Part shown: one piece after another, positions 42,910 to 51,814 of the stretch
Position numbering within the stretch: position 1 is the stretch's first letter
How the letters are laid out: every line of letters starts with the position of its first letter
Source: JAEZHK01 sp964575255
GTDB taxonomy: Bacteria; Bacillota; Clostridia; Christensenellales; Aristaeellaceae
Assembly: GCA_964575255.1 (NCBI GenBank)
Contig: CAZNPZ010000011.1
Coordinates: 1-64,000 of the forward strand
Direction: 5' to 3'
DNA length: 64,000 nt
Made by a program: the position numbers and the translations under genes
Notes under the pieces: generated by a model
The model's database searches: none
Seen by the model: only the letters and a program-made list of their open reading frames with translations
Told to the model about the DNA's origin: nothing

Positions 42910-45459
42910 ATGTCGTCGTTCTGGGTCAACGGACAGGCGGTCACGGCGGAACGCGGGAAGCTGATCGGCTTCCTGCGGGACACGCTGCGCCTGACCTCGG
43001 TCAAGAACGCCTGCGGCGTCGGCGCGTGCGGCGCGTGCACGGTGCTGATCGACGGCGTCAAGCGCCGCGCCTGCGTCACCGACGTTTCAAAAATCGAAGG
43101 CAAACATGTCACAACCGTCGAGGGGCTTTCGGCGCGCGAAAAAGCGGTCTACGCCCACGCGTTCGCCGCCGCGGGCGCGGTGCAGTGCGGCTTCTGCATC
43201 CCCGGCATGGTGATCTCGGCGAAGGCGCTGCTGGATCAGAACCTGACCCCGACGCGGCAGGACGTGAAAAACGCGATCCGGGGCAACATCTGCCGCTGCA
43301 CCGGCTACCAGAAGATCGAGGACGCGATTCTGCTGGCGGCGGACTGCTTCCGCGAAAACCGCCCGGTGGAAAGCCCGGCCTCGTTCGGGCATCTGGGCGA
43401 GGACATCCCGCGCGTGGACGCGCAGGCGAAGGTGACCGGCGAGGGGCTGTTCGCGGACGATCTCGTCCTGCCCGGCATGCTGTACGCGAAGGCGCTCCGC
43501 TCCAAATACCCCCGCGCGCGCGTCGTCAAAATCGACCTCACCCGCGCGCGCGCGCATCCCGACTGCGCGCGCATCCTGACCGCAGCCGACGTGCCGTTCA
43601 ACAAGACCGGCCACATCGTGCCCGACTGGGACGTGATGATTGCCGAAGGCGGCATCACCCGCTACGTCGGCGACGCGATCGCGCTGGCGGCATCCGAAAA
43701 CTATGAATCGCTGGACGAGATTCTGAACCTGATCGATGTGGAATACGAAGTGCTGACCCCGGTACTGACGCCGGAGGAGGCACTGAAAGAAGGCGCGCCG
43801 CTTCTGCACGAAAAGGGGAACCTCCTTTTTCAGCAGGCGGTGAAACGCGGCGACGCGGACGGCGCGATCGCGAAAGCCGCGCACGTCGTCACCCGCGTCT
43901 ACGAGACGCCTATGACCGACCATGCGTTCATGGAGCCGGAGTGCGCGCTCGCGCAGCCGGACGGGGACGGCGGCGTGCTCCTCTTTACCGGTTCCCAGTC
44001 GGTGTACGACGAGCAGCGGGAAATCGCCCGCATGCTGAACCTGCCCAACGAGAAGGTGCGCTCCCGCACGATGCTGGTGGGCGGCGGATTTGGCGGCAAG
44101 GAGGACATGAGCGTCCAGCACCACGCGGCGCTGATGGCCTGCGTCACAAACCGACCGGTCAAGGTTCGGTTCTCGCGCGAGGAGAGCCTGCTCGTCCACA
44201 CCAAGCGCCATTCCGCCAGGATCGAGATGACCACCGCCTGCGATGAATCGGGGTTCCTCACCGCGATGAAAGCCCGGATCGTGTTCGACACCGGCGCGTA
44301 CGCGTCGCTGGGCGGGCCGGTACTTCAGCGGGCGGTGACCCACGCGGGCGGGCCGTACAACTTCCAGAACGTCGACCTCTCCGGCATGGCTGTCTACACC
44401 AACAATGTGCCGGGCGGCGCGTTCCGCGGGTTTGGCGTCACGCAGAGCTGCTTCGCCGCCGAAATGAACCTGAACCTGCTGGCTGAGGAAGCCGGCATTT
44501 CGCCGTGGGAGATCCGGCACAAGAACGCGATCCGCCCCGGACAGGCGCTCCCGAACGGCCAGATCGCCTCGCCCGACACGGCCTACGCCGAGTGCCTGGA
44601 GGCTGTGAAGGAAGCCTACGAGTCAAGCCCCTTCGCCGGGATCGCGGGCGCGATGAAGAACAGCGGCGTGGGCGTGGGGCTACGGGACATCGGGAGGTGT
44701 GAAATTGCCGTCAAGGACGGCAAAGCGCACATTTTGACCTCCGCCGCCTGCATGGGGCAGGGCATCGCGACGGTCATGATCCAGATGGCCGCGGAGGAGA
44801 CGGGACTTCCAGCCGGACTGTTCGTCCACGAGGCGGCGGATACATTGACCACGCCCAATTCCGGCACCTCCACCGCCAGCCGCCAGAGCCTCTTTACCGG
44901 CGAGGCGACCCGCCGCGCGGCGCGGAAGCTCGCGGACGCGCTTTCCGAAGCGCCCCTGAGCGCGCTGGAGGGCGAACGCTTTTACGGAGAATACGAAGGA
45001 ATCACCGACCCGATCGGCGCGGAAAAAGATCACCCGGTCAGCCACGTCGCCTACGGCTACGCCGCGCATGTGGTGATCCTGGACGAAGCCGGAAAGCTCG
45101 TGAAAGTCGTCGCCGCGCACGACGTGGGGCGGGCGGTCAACCCGAAATCCTGCGAGGGGCAGATCGAGGGCGGCGTCGCGATGGGGCTTGGCTACGCGCT
45201 GACGGAGGACTTCGTGACCGAAGGCGGCTACGTGAAAACCACCTACCAGACGCTGGGCCTCTTCCGCGCGACGGACATGCCGCCGGTTACGGTGATCCTG
45301 CTCGGAAAGCCCAACAGGGACAGCCCCGCGTTCGGCGTCAAGGGCGTCGGCGAGATCGCGACCATTCCCACCGCGCCCGCCGCGGCGCACGCGATGTTCC
45401 GGGTGGACGGGGTGTTTCGCACGAAGCTCCCGCTCCGGGATACGCCGTACCGGAAATAG
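42910..45459 (+). CDS. xdhD: Fused two-domain xanthine dehydrogenase (2Fe-2S plus molybdenum subunit)
   Basis: 849 residues. A [2Fe-2S] plant-type cluster (Cys35, 40, 43, 55) and a second cluster (Cys93, 96, 128, 130; CGFCIPGM..CRCTGY) form the first 150 residues; the molybdopterin domains follow with GGGFGGKEDMSVQHHAAL, GGAFRGFGVTQ and the catalytic Glu in GVKGVGEIATIPTAP. There is no FAD domain and no separate FAD subunit gene, as for E. coli XdhD and selenium-dependent hydroxylases. ATG nine bases behind GGGAGG; a TTG directly before it is ignored. Confidence 0.92.
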   Translation: MSSFWVNGQAVTAERGKLIGFLRDTLRLTSVKNACGVGACGACTVLIDGVKRRACVTDVSKIEGKHVTTVEGLSAREKAVYAHAFAAAGAVQCGFCIPGMVISAKALLDQNLTPTRQDVKNAIRGNICRCTGYQKIEDAILLAADCFRENRPVESPASFGHLGEDIPRVDAQAKVTGEGLFADDLVLPGMLYAKALRSKYPRARVVKIDLTRARAHPDCARILTAADVPFNKTGHIVPDWDVMIAEGGITRYVGDAIALAASENYESLDEILNLIDVEYEVLTPVLTPEEALKEGAPLLHEKGNLLFQQAVKRGDADGAIAKAAHVVTRVYETPMTDHAFMEPECALAQPDGDGGVLLFTGSQSVYDEQREIARMLNLPNEKVRSRTMLVGGGFGGKEDMSVQHHAALMACVTNRPVKVRFSREESLLVHTKRHSARIEMTTACDESGFLTAMKARIVFDTGAYASLGGPVLQRAVTHAGGPYNFQNVDLSGMAVYTNNVPGGAFRGFGVTQSCFAAEMNLNLLAEEAGISPWEIRHKNAIRPGQALPNGQIASPDTAYAECLEAVKEAYESSPFAGIAGAMKNSGVGVGLRDIGRCEIAVKDGKAHILTSAACMGQGIATVMIQMAAEETGLPAGLFVHEAADTLTTPNSGTSTASRQSLFTGEATRRAARKLADALSEAPLSALEGERFYGEYEGITDPIGAEKDHPVSHVAYGYAAHVVILDEAGKLVKVVAAHDVGRAVNPKSCEGQIEGGVAMGLGYALTEDFVTEGGYVKTTYQTLGLFRATDMPPVTVILLGKPNRDSPAFGVKGVGEIATIPTAPAAAHAMFRVDGVFRTKLPLRDTPYRK

Positions 45460-45498
45460 AAGGAATCAGGCGGCCTCCGGCCGAAAGGAGATAGCCCC

Positions 45499-46713
45499 AT
45501 GAAACCCATTGAATGGACGCTCAACCACCTGCCGAAATCGGACGACCGACAGCTTGACATCATGTCAAAGGACAATGTCCGGCGCGCGCGCGGCTTTCAC
45601 CAGAGTTTTCCGGAGTACACCGTGACCCCGCTTGCGCATCTCACAGAACTTGCGAGGAAACTGGGCGTCAAGGACGTGTTTGTGAAGGACGAGTCCTACC
45701 GGTTCGGCCTCAACGCGTTCAAGGTGCTGGGCGGGTCGTACGCGATCGCGCGCCACATCGCAAAGGAAATGAAGATGGACATCCGCGCCGTGGACTACGC
45801 CTTTTTAAAGTCCGAGAAGCTGGGCAGGACGTTCGGCCAGACCACCTTCTTCACCGCCACCGACGGCAACCACGGCCGCGGCGTCGCGTGGGCGGCAAAC
45901 CAGCTGGGGCAGAAGGCGGTCGTGCGCATGCCCAAGGGCACCGTGCGCACCCGCTATGAGAATATCCGGCGCGAGGGCGCGGAGGTCACCATTGAGGACA
46001 TGAATTACGACGACTGCGTGCGGCTGGCCGCTTCGCAGGCCGCGAAGACCCCGCGCGGCGTGATCGTGCAGGACACCGCGTGGGACGGCTATGAAGAAAT
46101 CCCGTCCTGGATCATGCAGGGCTACGGCACGATGGCGATGGAGGCCGCCGAGCAGTTGCAGCACGCGGGCTACCGCCGCCCGACCCACATCTTCATCCAG
46201 GCGGGCGTCGGGTCGCTCGCGGGCGCGGTGACGGGGTACTTTCAGAACCTGTTCCCGAACGATCCGCCCAAGGTCGTCGTCGTCGAGGCGGACGCCGCCG
46301 CGTGCCTGTACAAAAGCGCCATCGCCGGGGACGGAAAGCCGCGCGCCGTCGGCGGCGACATGGAGACCATCATGGCCGGCCTTGCCTGCGGCGAGGCGAA
46401 CACCATCTCCTGGGACATCCTGAAAAACCACGCGTTCGCGTTCGCGTCCTGCCCAGACTGGGTGTCCGCAAAGGGCATGCGCATGCTGGCCGCGCCCGTG
46501 AGGCCCGACCCGCAGGTGAAGAGCGGCGAGTCCGGCGCGGTGGGGATGGGTCTGCTCGCGGCGCTCTCGGAACAGCCGGAGTTGGAGCGGTTCAGGCGCG
46601 CGCTGGATCTGGACGAGGCCAGCGTGGTGCTGCTCTTTTCCACCGAGGGCGACACCGACCCGGAAAACTATAAGCGAATTGTCTGGGATGGTGCATATCC
46701 GTCGGTCGAATGA
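45499..46713 (+). CDS. ygeX: Diaminopropionate ammonia-lyase
   Basis: PLP enzyme that splits 2,3-diaminopropionate into pyruvate and two ammonia. 404 residues, threonine-deaminase-type fold. The Schiff-base lysine is Lys75 in RFGLNAFKVLGGSYA; the substrate loop TATDGNHGRGVAWAA and glycine loop GVGSLAGAVTGYF follow. ATG behind AAAGGAG. In the purine cluster it supplies the pyruvate exit of the carbon skeleton. Confidence 0.94.
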   Translation: MKPIEWTLNHLPKSDDRQLDIMSKDNVRRARGFHQSFPEYTVTPLAHLTELARKLGVKDVFVKDESYRFGLNAFKVLGGSYAIARHIAKEMKMDIRAVDYAFLKSEKLGRTFGQTTFFTATDGNHGRGVAWAANQLGQKAVVRMPKGTVRTRYENIRREGAEVTIEDMNYDDCVRLAASQAAKTPRGVIVQDTAWDGYEEIPSWIMQGYGTMAMEAAEQLQHAGYRRPTHIFIQAGVGSLAGAVTGYFQNLFPNDPPKVVVVEADAAACLYKSAIAGDGKPRAVGGDMETIMAGLACGEANTISWDILKNHAFAFASCPDWVSAKGMRMLAAPVRPDPQVKSGESGAVGMGLLAALSEQPELERFRRALDLDEASVVLLFSTEGDTDPENYKRIVWDGAYPSVE

Positions 46714-46771
46714 AATCAATGCCGGAAAAATCCGGCTCAATCATTTGGTTTACATGCGAGGAGGAAGACAA

Positions 46772-47965
46772 ATGGATTTTGAAAAGATCAAGGCGTCCGC
46801 CGAAGGATACAAGGCTGACATGACCCGGTTTCTGCGCGACCTGATCCGGATTCCCGGCGAGTCCAGCGGCGAGGAAGGGCACATCCGGAGAATCGCCGAG
46901 GAAATGAAGGCCGTGGGGTTTGACAAAGTTGAAATCGACCCGATGGGAAATGTCCTGGGCTACATGGGTACGGGCAAGACGCTGATCGCCTACGACGCGC
47001 ACATCGACACCGTCGGCGTCGGAAACCTGTCCAACTGGACGTTTGACCCCTACGAAGGCTATGAAAACGACGAGGAAATCGGCGGGCGCGGCGCGTCCGA
47101 CCAGATGGGCGGCATCGTCAGCGCCGTCTACGGCGCGAAGATCATGAAGGATCTCGGGCTTCTCTCTGATAAGTACACGGTGCTGGTCACCGGCACGGTG
47201 CAGGAAGAGGACTGCGACGGCCTGTGCTGGCAGTACATCATCCATGAGGATAAAGTGAAACCGGAATTCGTGGTCGTCACCGAGCCGACCGACGGCAACA
47301 TCTACCGCGGCCAGCGCGGGCGCATGGAGATCCGCGTGGACGTGACGGGCGTCTCCTGCCACGGCTCCGCGCCGGAGCGCGGCGACAACGCGATTTACAA
47401 GATGGCGGAAATATTGCTTGAAGTCAAGGAGCTCAACAATCGCCTGCACTTCGACCCGTTCCTCGGCAAAGGAACCATCACCACCAGCGAAATCTTCTTC
47501 ACCTCACCGTCCCGCTGCGCGGTGGCCGACTCCTGCTCGGTGTCGCTCGACCGCCGCCTGACCGATGGGGAGACCTACCAGATGGCGCTGGAGGAGGTCG
47601 CGAGCCTCCCTTCCTGCCAGAAGTACAACGCGAAAGTCTCGATGTACAGCTACGAGCGGCCGTCCTGGACCGGGCTTACGTACCCGACCGACTGCTACTT
47701 CCCCACCTGGGTCATCCCGTCGGACCACCCGGCGACGCTCGCGATGGTCGAAGCCTACCGCGGCATGTACGGCGAACCCGTGGTCGACAAGTGGACGTTC
47801 TCCACCAACGGCGTTTCGATCATGGGGCGCTACGGCATCCCGTGCATCGGTTTCGGCCCCGGCAAGGAAAAGGAAGCGCACGCGCCCAACGAAAAGACCT
47901 GGAAGGCGGATCTCGTCAAGTGCGCGGCGGTGTATGCGGCGCTGCCGACTGTATATTGCAGGTAA
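46772..47965 (+). CDS. ygeY: YgeY-type M20 family metallohydrolase
   Basis: 397 residues, amidase/peptidase M20 with two zinc sites: YDAHIDTVG, GRGASDQMGGI, GTVQEEDCDG with catalytic Glu, and TEPT. Start at MDFEKIKAS behind GAGGAGG; the open frame begins inside ygeX and is rejected there. It likely hydrolyses a ureido or amide bond of a purine-derived open-chain intermediate. Neighbours ygeX and ygeW support this, but the substrate is inferred. Confidence 0.92.
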   Translation: MDFEKIKASAEGYKADMTRFLRDLIRIPGESSGEEGHIRRIAEEMKAVGFDKVEIDPMGNVLGYMGTGKTLIAYDAHIDTVGVGNLSNWTFDPYEGYENDEEIGGRGASDQMGGIVSAVYGAKIMKDLGLLSDKYTVLVTGTVQEEDCDGLCWQYIIHEDKVKPEFVVVTEPTDGNIYRGQRGRMEIRVDVTGVSCHGSAPERGDNAIYKMAEILLEVKELNNRLHFDPFLGKGTITTSEIFFTSPSRCAVADSCSVSLDRRLTDGETYQMALEEVASLPSCQKYNAKVSMYSYERPSWTGLTYPTDCYFPTWVIPSDHPATLAMVEAYRGMYGEPVVDKWTFSTNGVSIMGRYGIPCIGFGPGKEKEAHAPNEKTWKADLVKCAAVYAALPTVYCR

Positions 47966-47988
47966 CACAAAGTTAAGGAGCGAGGATT

Positions 47989-49176
47989 ATGAAAAACCCC
48001 GTTGACGTATTGAAGAAGCTGAATTATTCCGGCATGTTTGAGGGCGATTTTTTCCTGACCTGGGAGAAGACGAAGGACGAGCTTCTGAGCGTGTTCGCCG
48101 TGGCCGACGCGCTGCGCGACCTCCGGAGCCGCAACATCTCCACCCGCGTGTTTGACAGCGGCCTGGGCATCTCGATCTTCCGGGACAACTCCACCCGCAC
48201 CCGCTTCTCGTTCGCCTCCGCGTGCAACCTGCTGGGTTTGGAAGTTCAGGACTTCGACGAGGGCAAGAGCCAGGTCGCCCACGGCGAGACCGTGCGCGAG
48301 ACCGCCAACATGATCTCCTTCATGGCGGACGTGATCGGCATCCGCGACGACATGTACATCGGCAAGGGCAACGCCTACATGCACGAGGTCGTCAACGCGG
48401 TCAAACAGGGCTATGAGGACGGCGTGCTGGAGCAGAAGCCAACCCTGGTCAACCTGCAGTGCGACATCGACCACCCGACCCAGGCGATGGCGGACATGCT
48501 GCACCTCATACACCACTTCGGCGGCGTGGAAAACCTGAAGGGCAAGAAAATCGCGATGACCTGGGCGTACTCGCCCAGCTACGGCAAGCCCCTCTCCGTG
48601 CCGCAGGGCGTGGTGGGGCTGATGAGCCGGTTCGGCATGGACGTGGTCTTGGCGCATCCCGAAGGCTACGAGATCATGCCGGAAGTCGAAGCCGTCGCGC
48701 GCAAGCAAGCGCAGGAATCCGGCGGCAGCTTTACGCGCGTCAACTCGATGGCCGAGGCGTTCTCCGGCGCGGACATCGTCTACCCCAAGAGCTGGGCGTC
48801 GTTCGCCGCGATGGAGAAGCGCACCGACCTCTACGGCAAGAATGACTTCGACGGCATCAAGGCGCTCGAAAAAGAGCTCCTGAAGCAGAACGCGACCCAC
48901 AGGGACTGGGAATGCACCGAAGACCTGATGGCAAAGACCAAGGATGGCAAGGCGCTGTACCTGCACTGCCTGCCCGCGGACATCTCCGGCGTCTCCTGCG
49001 AGGCGGGCGAGGTCGCGGCCAGCGTGTTCGACCGCTACCGCACGCCGCTGTACAAGGAAGCCTCCTTCAAGCCCTACATCATCGCCGCGATGATCTTCCT
49101 CGCCAAGATGAAAGACCCGGTCGGCGTGCTGGAGTCACTGGAGGCGCAGGGCTTCCCGCGCAAGTTCGAGGAGTGA
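47989..49176 (+). CDS. ygeW: YgeW-type knotted carbamoyltransferase
   Basis: 395 residues, aspartate/ornithine carbamoyltransferase superfamily. Carbamoyl-phosphate site FRDNSTRTRFSFASA (STRTR at 68-72), the DEGKSQVAHGETVRET segment special to YgeW, and HPTQAMADMLHL. The reverse reaction would cleave a ureido compound to carbamoyl phosphate, which a carbamate kinase turns into ATP; such a kinase lies at 61844-62773. Last gene of the cluster; ATG behind GGAGCGAGG. Confidence 0.94.
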   Translation: MKNPVDVLKKLNYSGMFEGDFFLTWEKTKDELLSVFAVADALRDLRSRNISTRVFDSGLGISIFRDNSTRTRFSFASACNLLGLEVQDFDEGKSQVAHGETVRETANMISFMADVIGIRDDMYIGKGNAYMHEVVNAVKQGYEDGVLEQKPTLVNLQCDIDHPTQAMADMLHLIHHFGGVENLKGKKIAMTWAYSPSYGKPLSVPQGVVGLMSRFGMDVVLAHPEGYEIMPEVEAVARKQAQESGGSFTRVNSMAEAFSGADIVYPKSWASFAAMEKRTDLYGKNDFDGIKALEKELLKQNATHRDWECTEDLMAKTKDGKALYLHCLPADISGVSCEAGEVAASVFDRYRTPLYKEASFKPYIIAAMIFLAKMKDPVGVLESLEAQGFPRKFEE

Positions 49177-49189
49177 AGAATAAGCGGTA

Positions 49190-49392
49190 AGGGACGTCCC
49201 ATGCGGGGGCGCTGCCCCCCGCACCCCCGTCAGGGGAATTCCCCCTGATCCCCTTTCTGAAGGGAATAAAAAAGCATGGCGAGGACATCCTGTCATGCTT
49301 TTTCTTTGCCCCAATGCCGACAAGCGGCATTGGAAGCGAGGAGTCAGGGGAATCATTCCTCTGGCGGGGCATGGGGCGGAGCCCCATGGAGC
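49190..49392. repeat. GC double-hairpin repeats between ygeW and the MbfA-like gene
   Basis: GCGGGGGCGCTGCCCCCCGC and CAGGGGAATTCCCCCTG on the left, CAGGGGAATCATTCCTCTGG and CATGGGGCGGAGCCCCATG on the right, with an AAAAAAGCATG..CATGCTTTTTC hairpin (about 49267-49305) between them. The last is a likely bidirectional terminator. Confidence 0.65.
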
Positions 49393-50256
49393 CTACAACG
49401 CAATGCCCAGTACGTTCTTGACCACGATGCCCACCAGAAAGCAGATGGCGGCGACGCCCAGGCTGATTCCCGCCATGCCGAGAAAGCCCTTTCGGAACGG
49501 GCGGTCCTTGGCGACGGAAGTGTAGAAGTTGAACGCGGCGATCACGCAAAGCGCCAGTACGAGCATCGCGGCCAGCGCGCCGAAATAGCCGTCCCTGGGG
49601 GCGACGAGGTATGGCGCGATCAGGATTGCGACGGTTACAAGATAGGCGACGCCGGTATAAAGGGACGATTTCACCGCGTCCCGGCCGCCCGCCTCGCGCG
49701 CGGACAGAAAGCCGGACGACGCCATCGACAGCGTCGCGGAGATGCCGGTGATCAGTCCCGCCATCGCGATCATCTGGGTATTGCGCATCGCGAGCGTGTA
49801 GCCCGCCAGCGCGCCGGTCAGTTCCACCAGCGCGTCGTTCATGCCCAGCACGATGTCCCCGACGTACTTCAGCCGCTCCTCGTCCAGAATTTCGGTCAAT
49901 TCCGCCTCGTGCCGCCGCTCCTCGGAAAGAAATTCAGGCATCTCCGGCACGGCCTGAAGCGGCGCCTCATAGGCCTTGGCGCTCCTGTCCTCGGCTTTTT
50001 CGAGCAGCTTCAGCACGAACGTGTACCCCAGCGTCCGCGCGAGGAACGCGTACCAGCCGACCCGGAACCGGCTCGCCGTGGGCGTTTCGCCCGCATAGGA
50101 GGCGAACACCTGAGCGTGCCCGCGCTCCTCCTTCGCGATTTCAAGCAGCGTCACCCGGTCGGACTCCTTTTTCACAAACCCCGCGACGCGCTCGTAGATC
50201 GCCGCGCCCTCCGCCTCGCCCTTTGAAAGCGTCCGGAAATACTTCTTCCCGTCCAT
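49393..50256 (-). CDS. MbfA-like iron exporter: ferritin-like domain fused to VIT1 transporter
   Basis: 287 residues. Residues about 1-140 form a rubrerythrin-like helical domain with the di-iron pattern EGAAIYERVA, EERGHAQVF and EERRHEAELTE; about 150-287 are the VIT1/CCC1 membrane domain (DALVELTGALAGYTLAM, SSGFLSAREAGGRDA). Such fusions export iron or manganese and are known as membrane-bound ferritin A. ATG behind GGGGGCG. No Fur-type operator was recognised in the upstream repeat. Confidence 0.85.
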   Translation of the reverse strand: MDGKKYFRTLSKGEAEGAAIYERVAGFVKKESDRVTLLEIAKEERGHAQVFASYAGETPTASRFRVGWYAFLARTLGYTFVLKLLEKAEDRSAKAYEAPLQAVPEMPEFLSEERRHEAELTEILDEERLKYVGDIVLGMNDALVELTGALAGYTLAMRNTQMIAMAGLITGISATLSMASSGFLSAREAGGRDAVKSSLYTGVAYLVTVAILIAPYLVAPRDGYFGALAAMLVLALCVIAAFNFYTSVAKDRPFRKGFLGMAGISLGVAAICFLVGIVVKNVLGIAL

Positions 50257-50274
50257 GCGAAAGCGCCCCCTTCG

Positions 50275-50435
50275 TCATGACAAAGCGCGTTGAAATCCCT
50301 TTGCGGGGCTTCAACGCGATTGGCTCAATAATTCTATTCTCCCCCCGACATGCGCGGTAGCGCATGTCAAGCGAGGGTTCCAAGGGGCATCATGCCCCTG
50401 GCGGGGTGCGGGGCAGCGCCCCGCGCGTTCCAAGC
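50275..50435. repeat. Hairpin repeats between the MbfA-like and signal peptidase genes
   Basis: GCGTTGAAATCCCTTTGCGGGGCTTCAACGC (related to family C), CATGCGCGGTAGCGCATG, CCAAGGGGCATCATGCCCCTGG and GCGGGGCAGCGCCCCGC follow each other. No gene supported. Confidence 0.65.
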
Positions 50436-50440
50436 GACCC

Positions 50441-51175
50441 TTACTTGACCACCCTCGCCGACCCCAGCGGCCACATGACCAGCCGCACCTTGCCGACGAC
50501 GTCGGTGGCGGGGATGAAGCCCACGTCGCTGGCGCGGCTGTCGTGGGAACCGGCGCGGTTGTCGCCGCAGACGAACAGATAGCCTTCCGGCACCTCCCAC
50601 GCGCCGTCGATCGCGGGGCTGGGGTAGGTGACAAACGGTTCGTCCACCTTCTGGCCGTTGATGAAGGTCTCGCCGCCTTGCATCACGATCTTGTCGCCGC
50701 CGACGCCGACCACGCGCTTGACGAAGTCTTCTTTTAAGCCGAACATGCCCGTCCGGCCGGGAAAGTGGCAGATGATCACATCGCCGCGCGCAACGCCGCC
50801 CAGCTTGACGTCGAGCACCGTCACGATCAGCCGCTCGCCGTCGTGCAGCGTCTCCTTCATGGAACTGCCGTCCACGCGGATTACGGTAAAGAGGAACGAC
50901 CGGATCAGGAAAACCGCGATCAGCGCCACCGCAATGGCGACGACCCACTCCCGGAGTTCCTTGCGCGCCCGCGCCCGGCGCGCGGCAAGCTGCGCCTCCG
51001 CGCTGTCCGCGGCGGCGGTTTCCGCCCGCGCCGCGTCGTCTTTTTCCCGCGCCTCAGCGCCCGGCTGGCTTTCCGCCCGCGCCGCGTCCGAACCCGCGTT
51101 ATCCGTCCGGGTTTCGCCCTTCTCCGCGGTCTCCCGCGGCTTCTCTTTGGTGGAAGCGCCGTTCTCTTCGGTCAT
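50441..51175 (-). CDS. lepB: Signal peptidase I
   Basis: Cleaves signal peptides of exported proteins at the outer membrane face. 244 residues: 75 residues of Ala/Glu/Arg-rich cytoplasmic extension, one membrane helix at about 78-97, then the catalytic domain with Ser105 (VDGSSMKETL) and Lys153 (DFVKRVVGVGGD), and GDNRAGSHDSRASDVGFI. Both dyad residues present. Third gene of a tandem of three paralogues, eight bases from the next. Confidence 0.92.
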   Translation of the reverse strand: MTEENGASTKEKPRETAEKGETRTDNAGSDAARAESQPGAEAREKDDAARAETAAADSAEAQLAARRARARKELREWVVAIAVALIAVFLIRSFLFTVIRVDGSSMKETLHDGERLIVTVLDVKLGGVARGDVIICHFPGRTGMFGLKEDFVKRVVGVGGDKIVMQGGETFINGQKVDEPFVTYPSPAIDGAWEVPEGYLFVCGDNRAGSHDSRASDVGFIPATDVVGKVRLVMWPLGSARVVK

Positions 51176-51183
51176 ACGCTCTC

Positions 51184-51756
51184 CTAGTCTATGGTTGAAA
51201 TCGCGTTAAGTGGCCACAGCCTCAGGTGCACCTTGCCCAGGATCGATCCCTTCTCCGGAATGCCGAACTGCACCCACGGCCCCGCCTCGACCGGACCTAC
51301 GTAGCGGCTGTCCAGCGAGACCGGCCGGTTGTCGCCCATTACAAAGTATGCCCCTTCGGGAATCTGGTACGCATTTATCGACTCGGTGGAATGATAGGTG
51401 AGGTACGGCTCGTCGAGCGCCTTGCCGTTGATGTAGACCGTACCGGCTTTGATTTCGATGATTTCGCCCGGCAGGCCGATGATGCGCTTCACGCAGTAGT
51501 GATCCGCGTTCGGGTAGGTGCAGATCACGACGTCAAAGCGGTTGTAGCCGAACAGCTTGCCGTCGATGATCGTGGCGGCGAGCCGGTCTCCGTCCTGAAG
51601 CGTCTCCAGCATCGATTCGCCGTCCACCCGGATCATCGTGAACAGGAACGTGCGCACGATCAAAACGATGATCAGCGCGACGGCAATCGACTTGACCCAC
51701 TCCATGATTTCCTTCTTCGCGTCCTTCTGCGGCTTTACGACGGGCGTCTCACTCAT
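51184..51756 (-). CDS. lepB: Signal peptidase I
   Basis: 190 residues from MSETPVVKPQ; an ATG eight codons earlier is possible. Short cytoplasmic part, helix at about 23-40, catalytic Ser48 (VDGESMLETL) and Lys90 (HYCVKRIIGLPGE), then FVMGDNRPVSLDSRYVGPV. Complete dyad, standard compact Gram-positive form. Middle of the three paralogues. Confidence 0.93.
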   Translation of the reverse strand: MSETPVVKPQKDAKKEIMEWVKSIAVALIIVLIVRTFLFTMIRVDGESMLETLQDGDRLAATIIDGKLFGYNRFDVVICTYPNADHYCVKRIIGLPGEIIEIKAGTVYINGKALDEPYLTYHSTESINAYQIPEGAYFVMGDNRPVSLDSRYVGPVEAGPWVQFGIPEKGSILGKVHLRLWPLNAISTID

Positions 51757-51814
51757 GAGGTTAACGACCTTTCTCTGCATGCGGACAATTAAGCCGCGAA
51801 GCGGATTCCATCAG

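Noticed and set aside
43087..44520. Minus-strand open frame of 477 codons across xdhD
   Set aside because: Antisense to a conserved molybdenum enzyme, no family resemblance.
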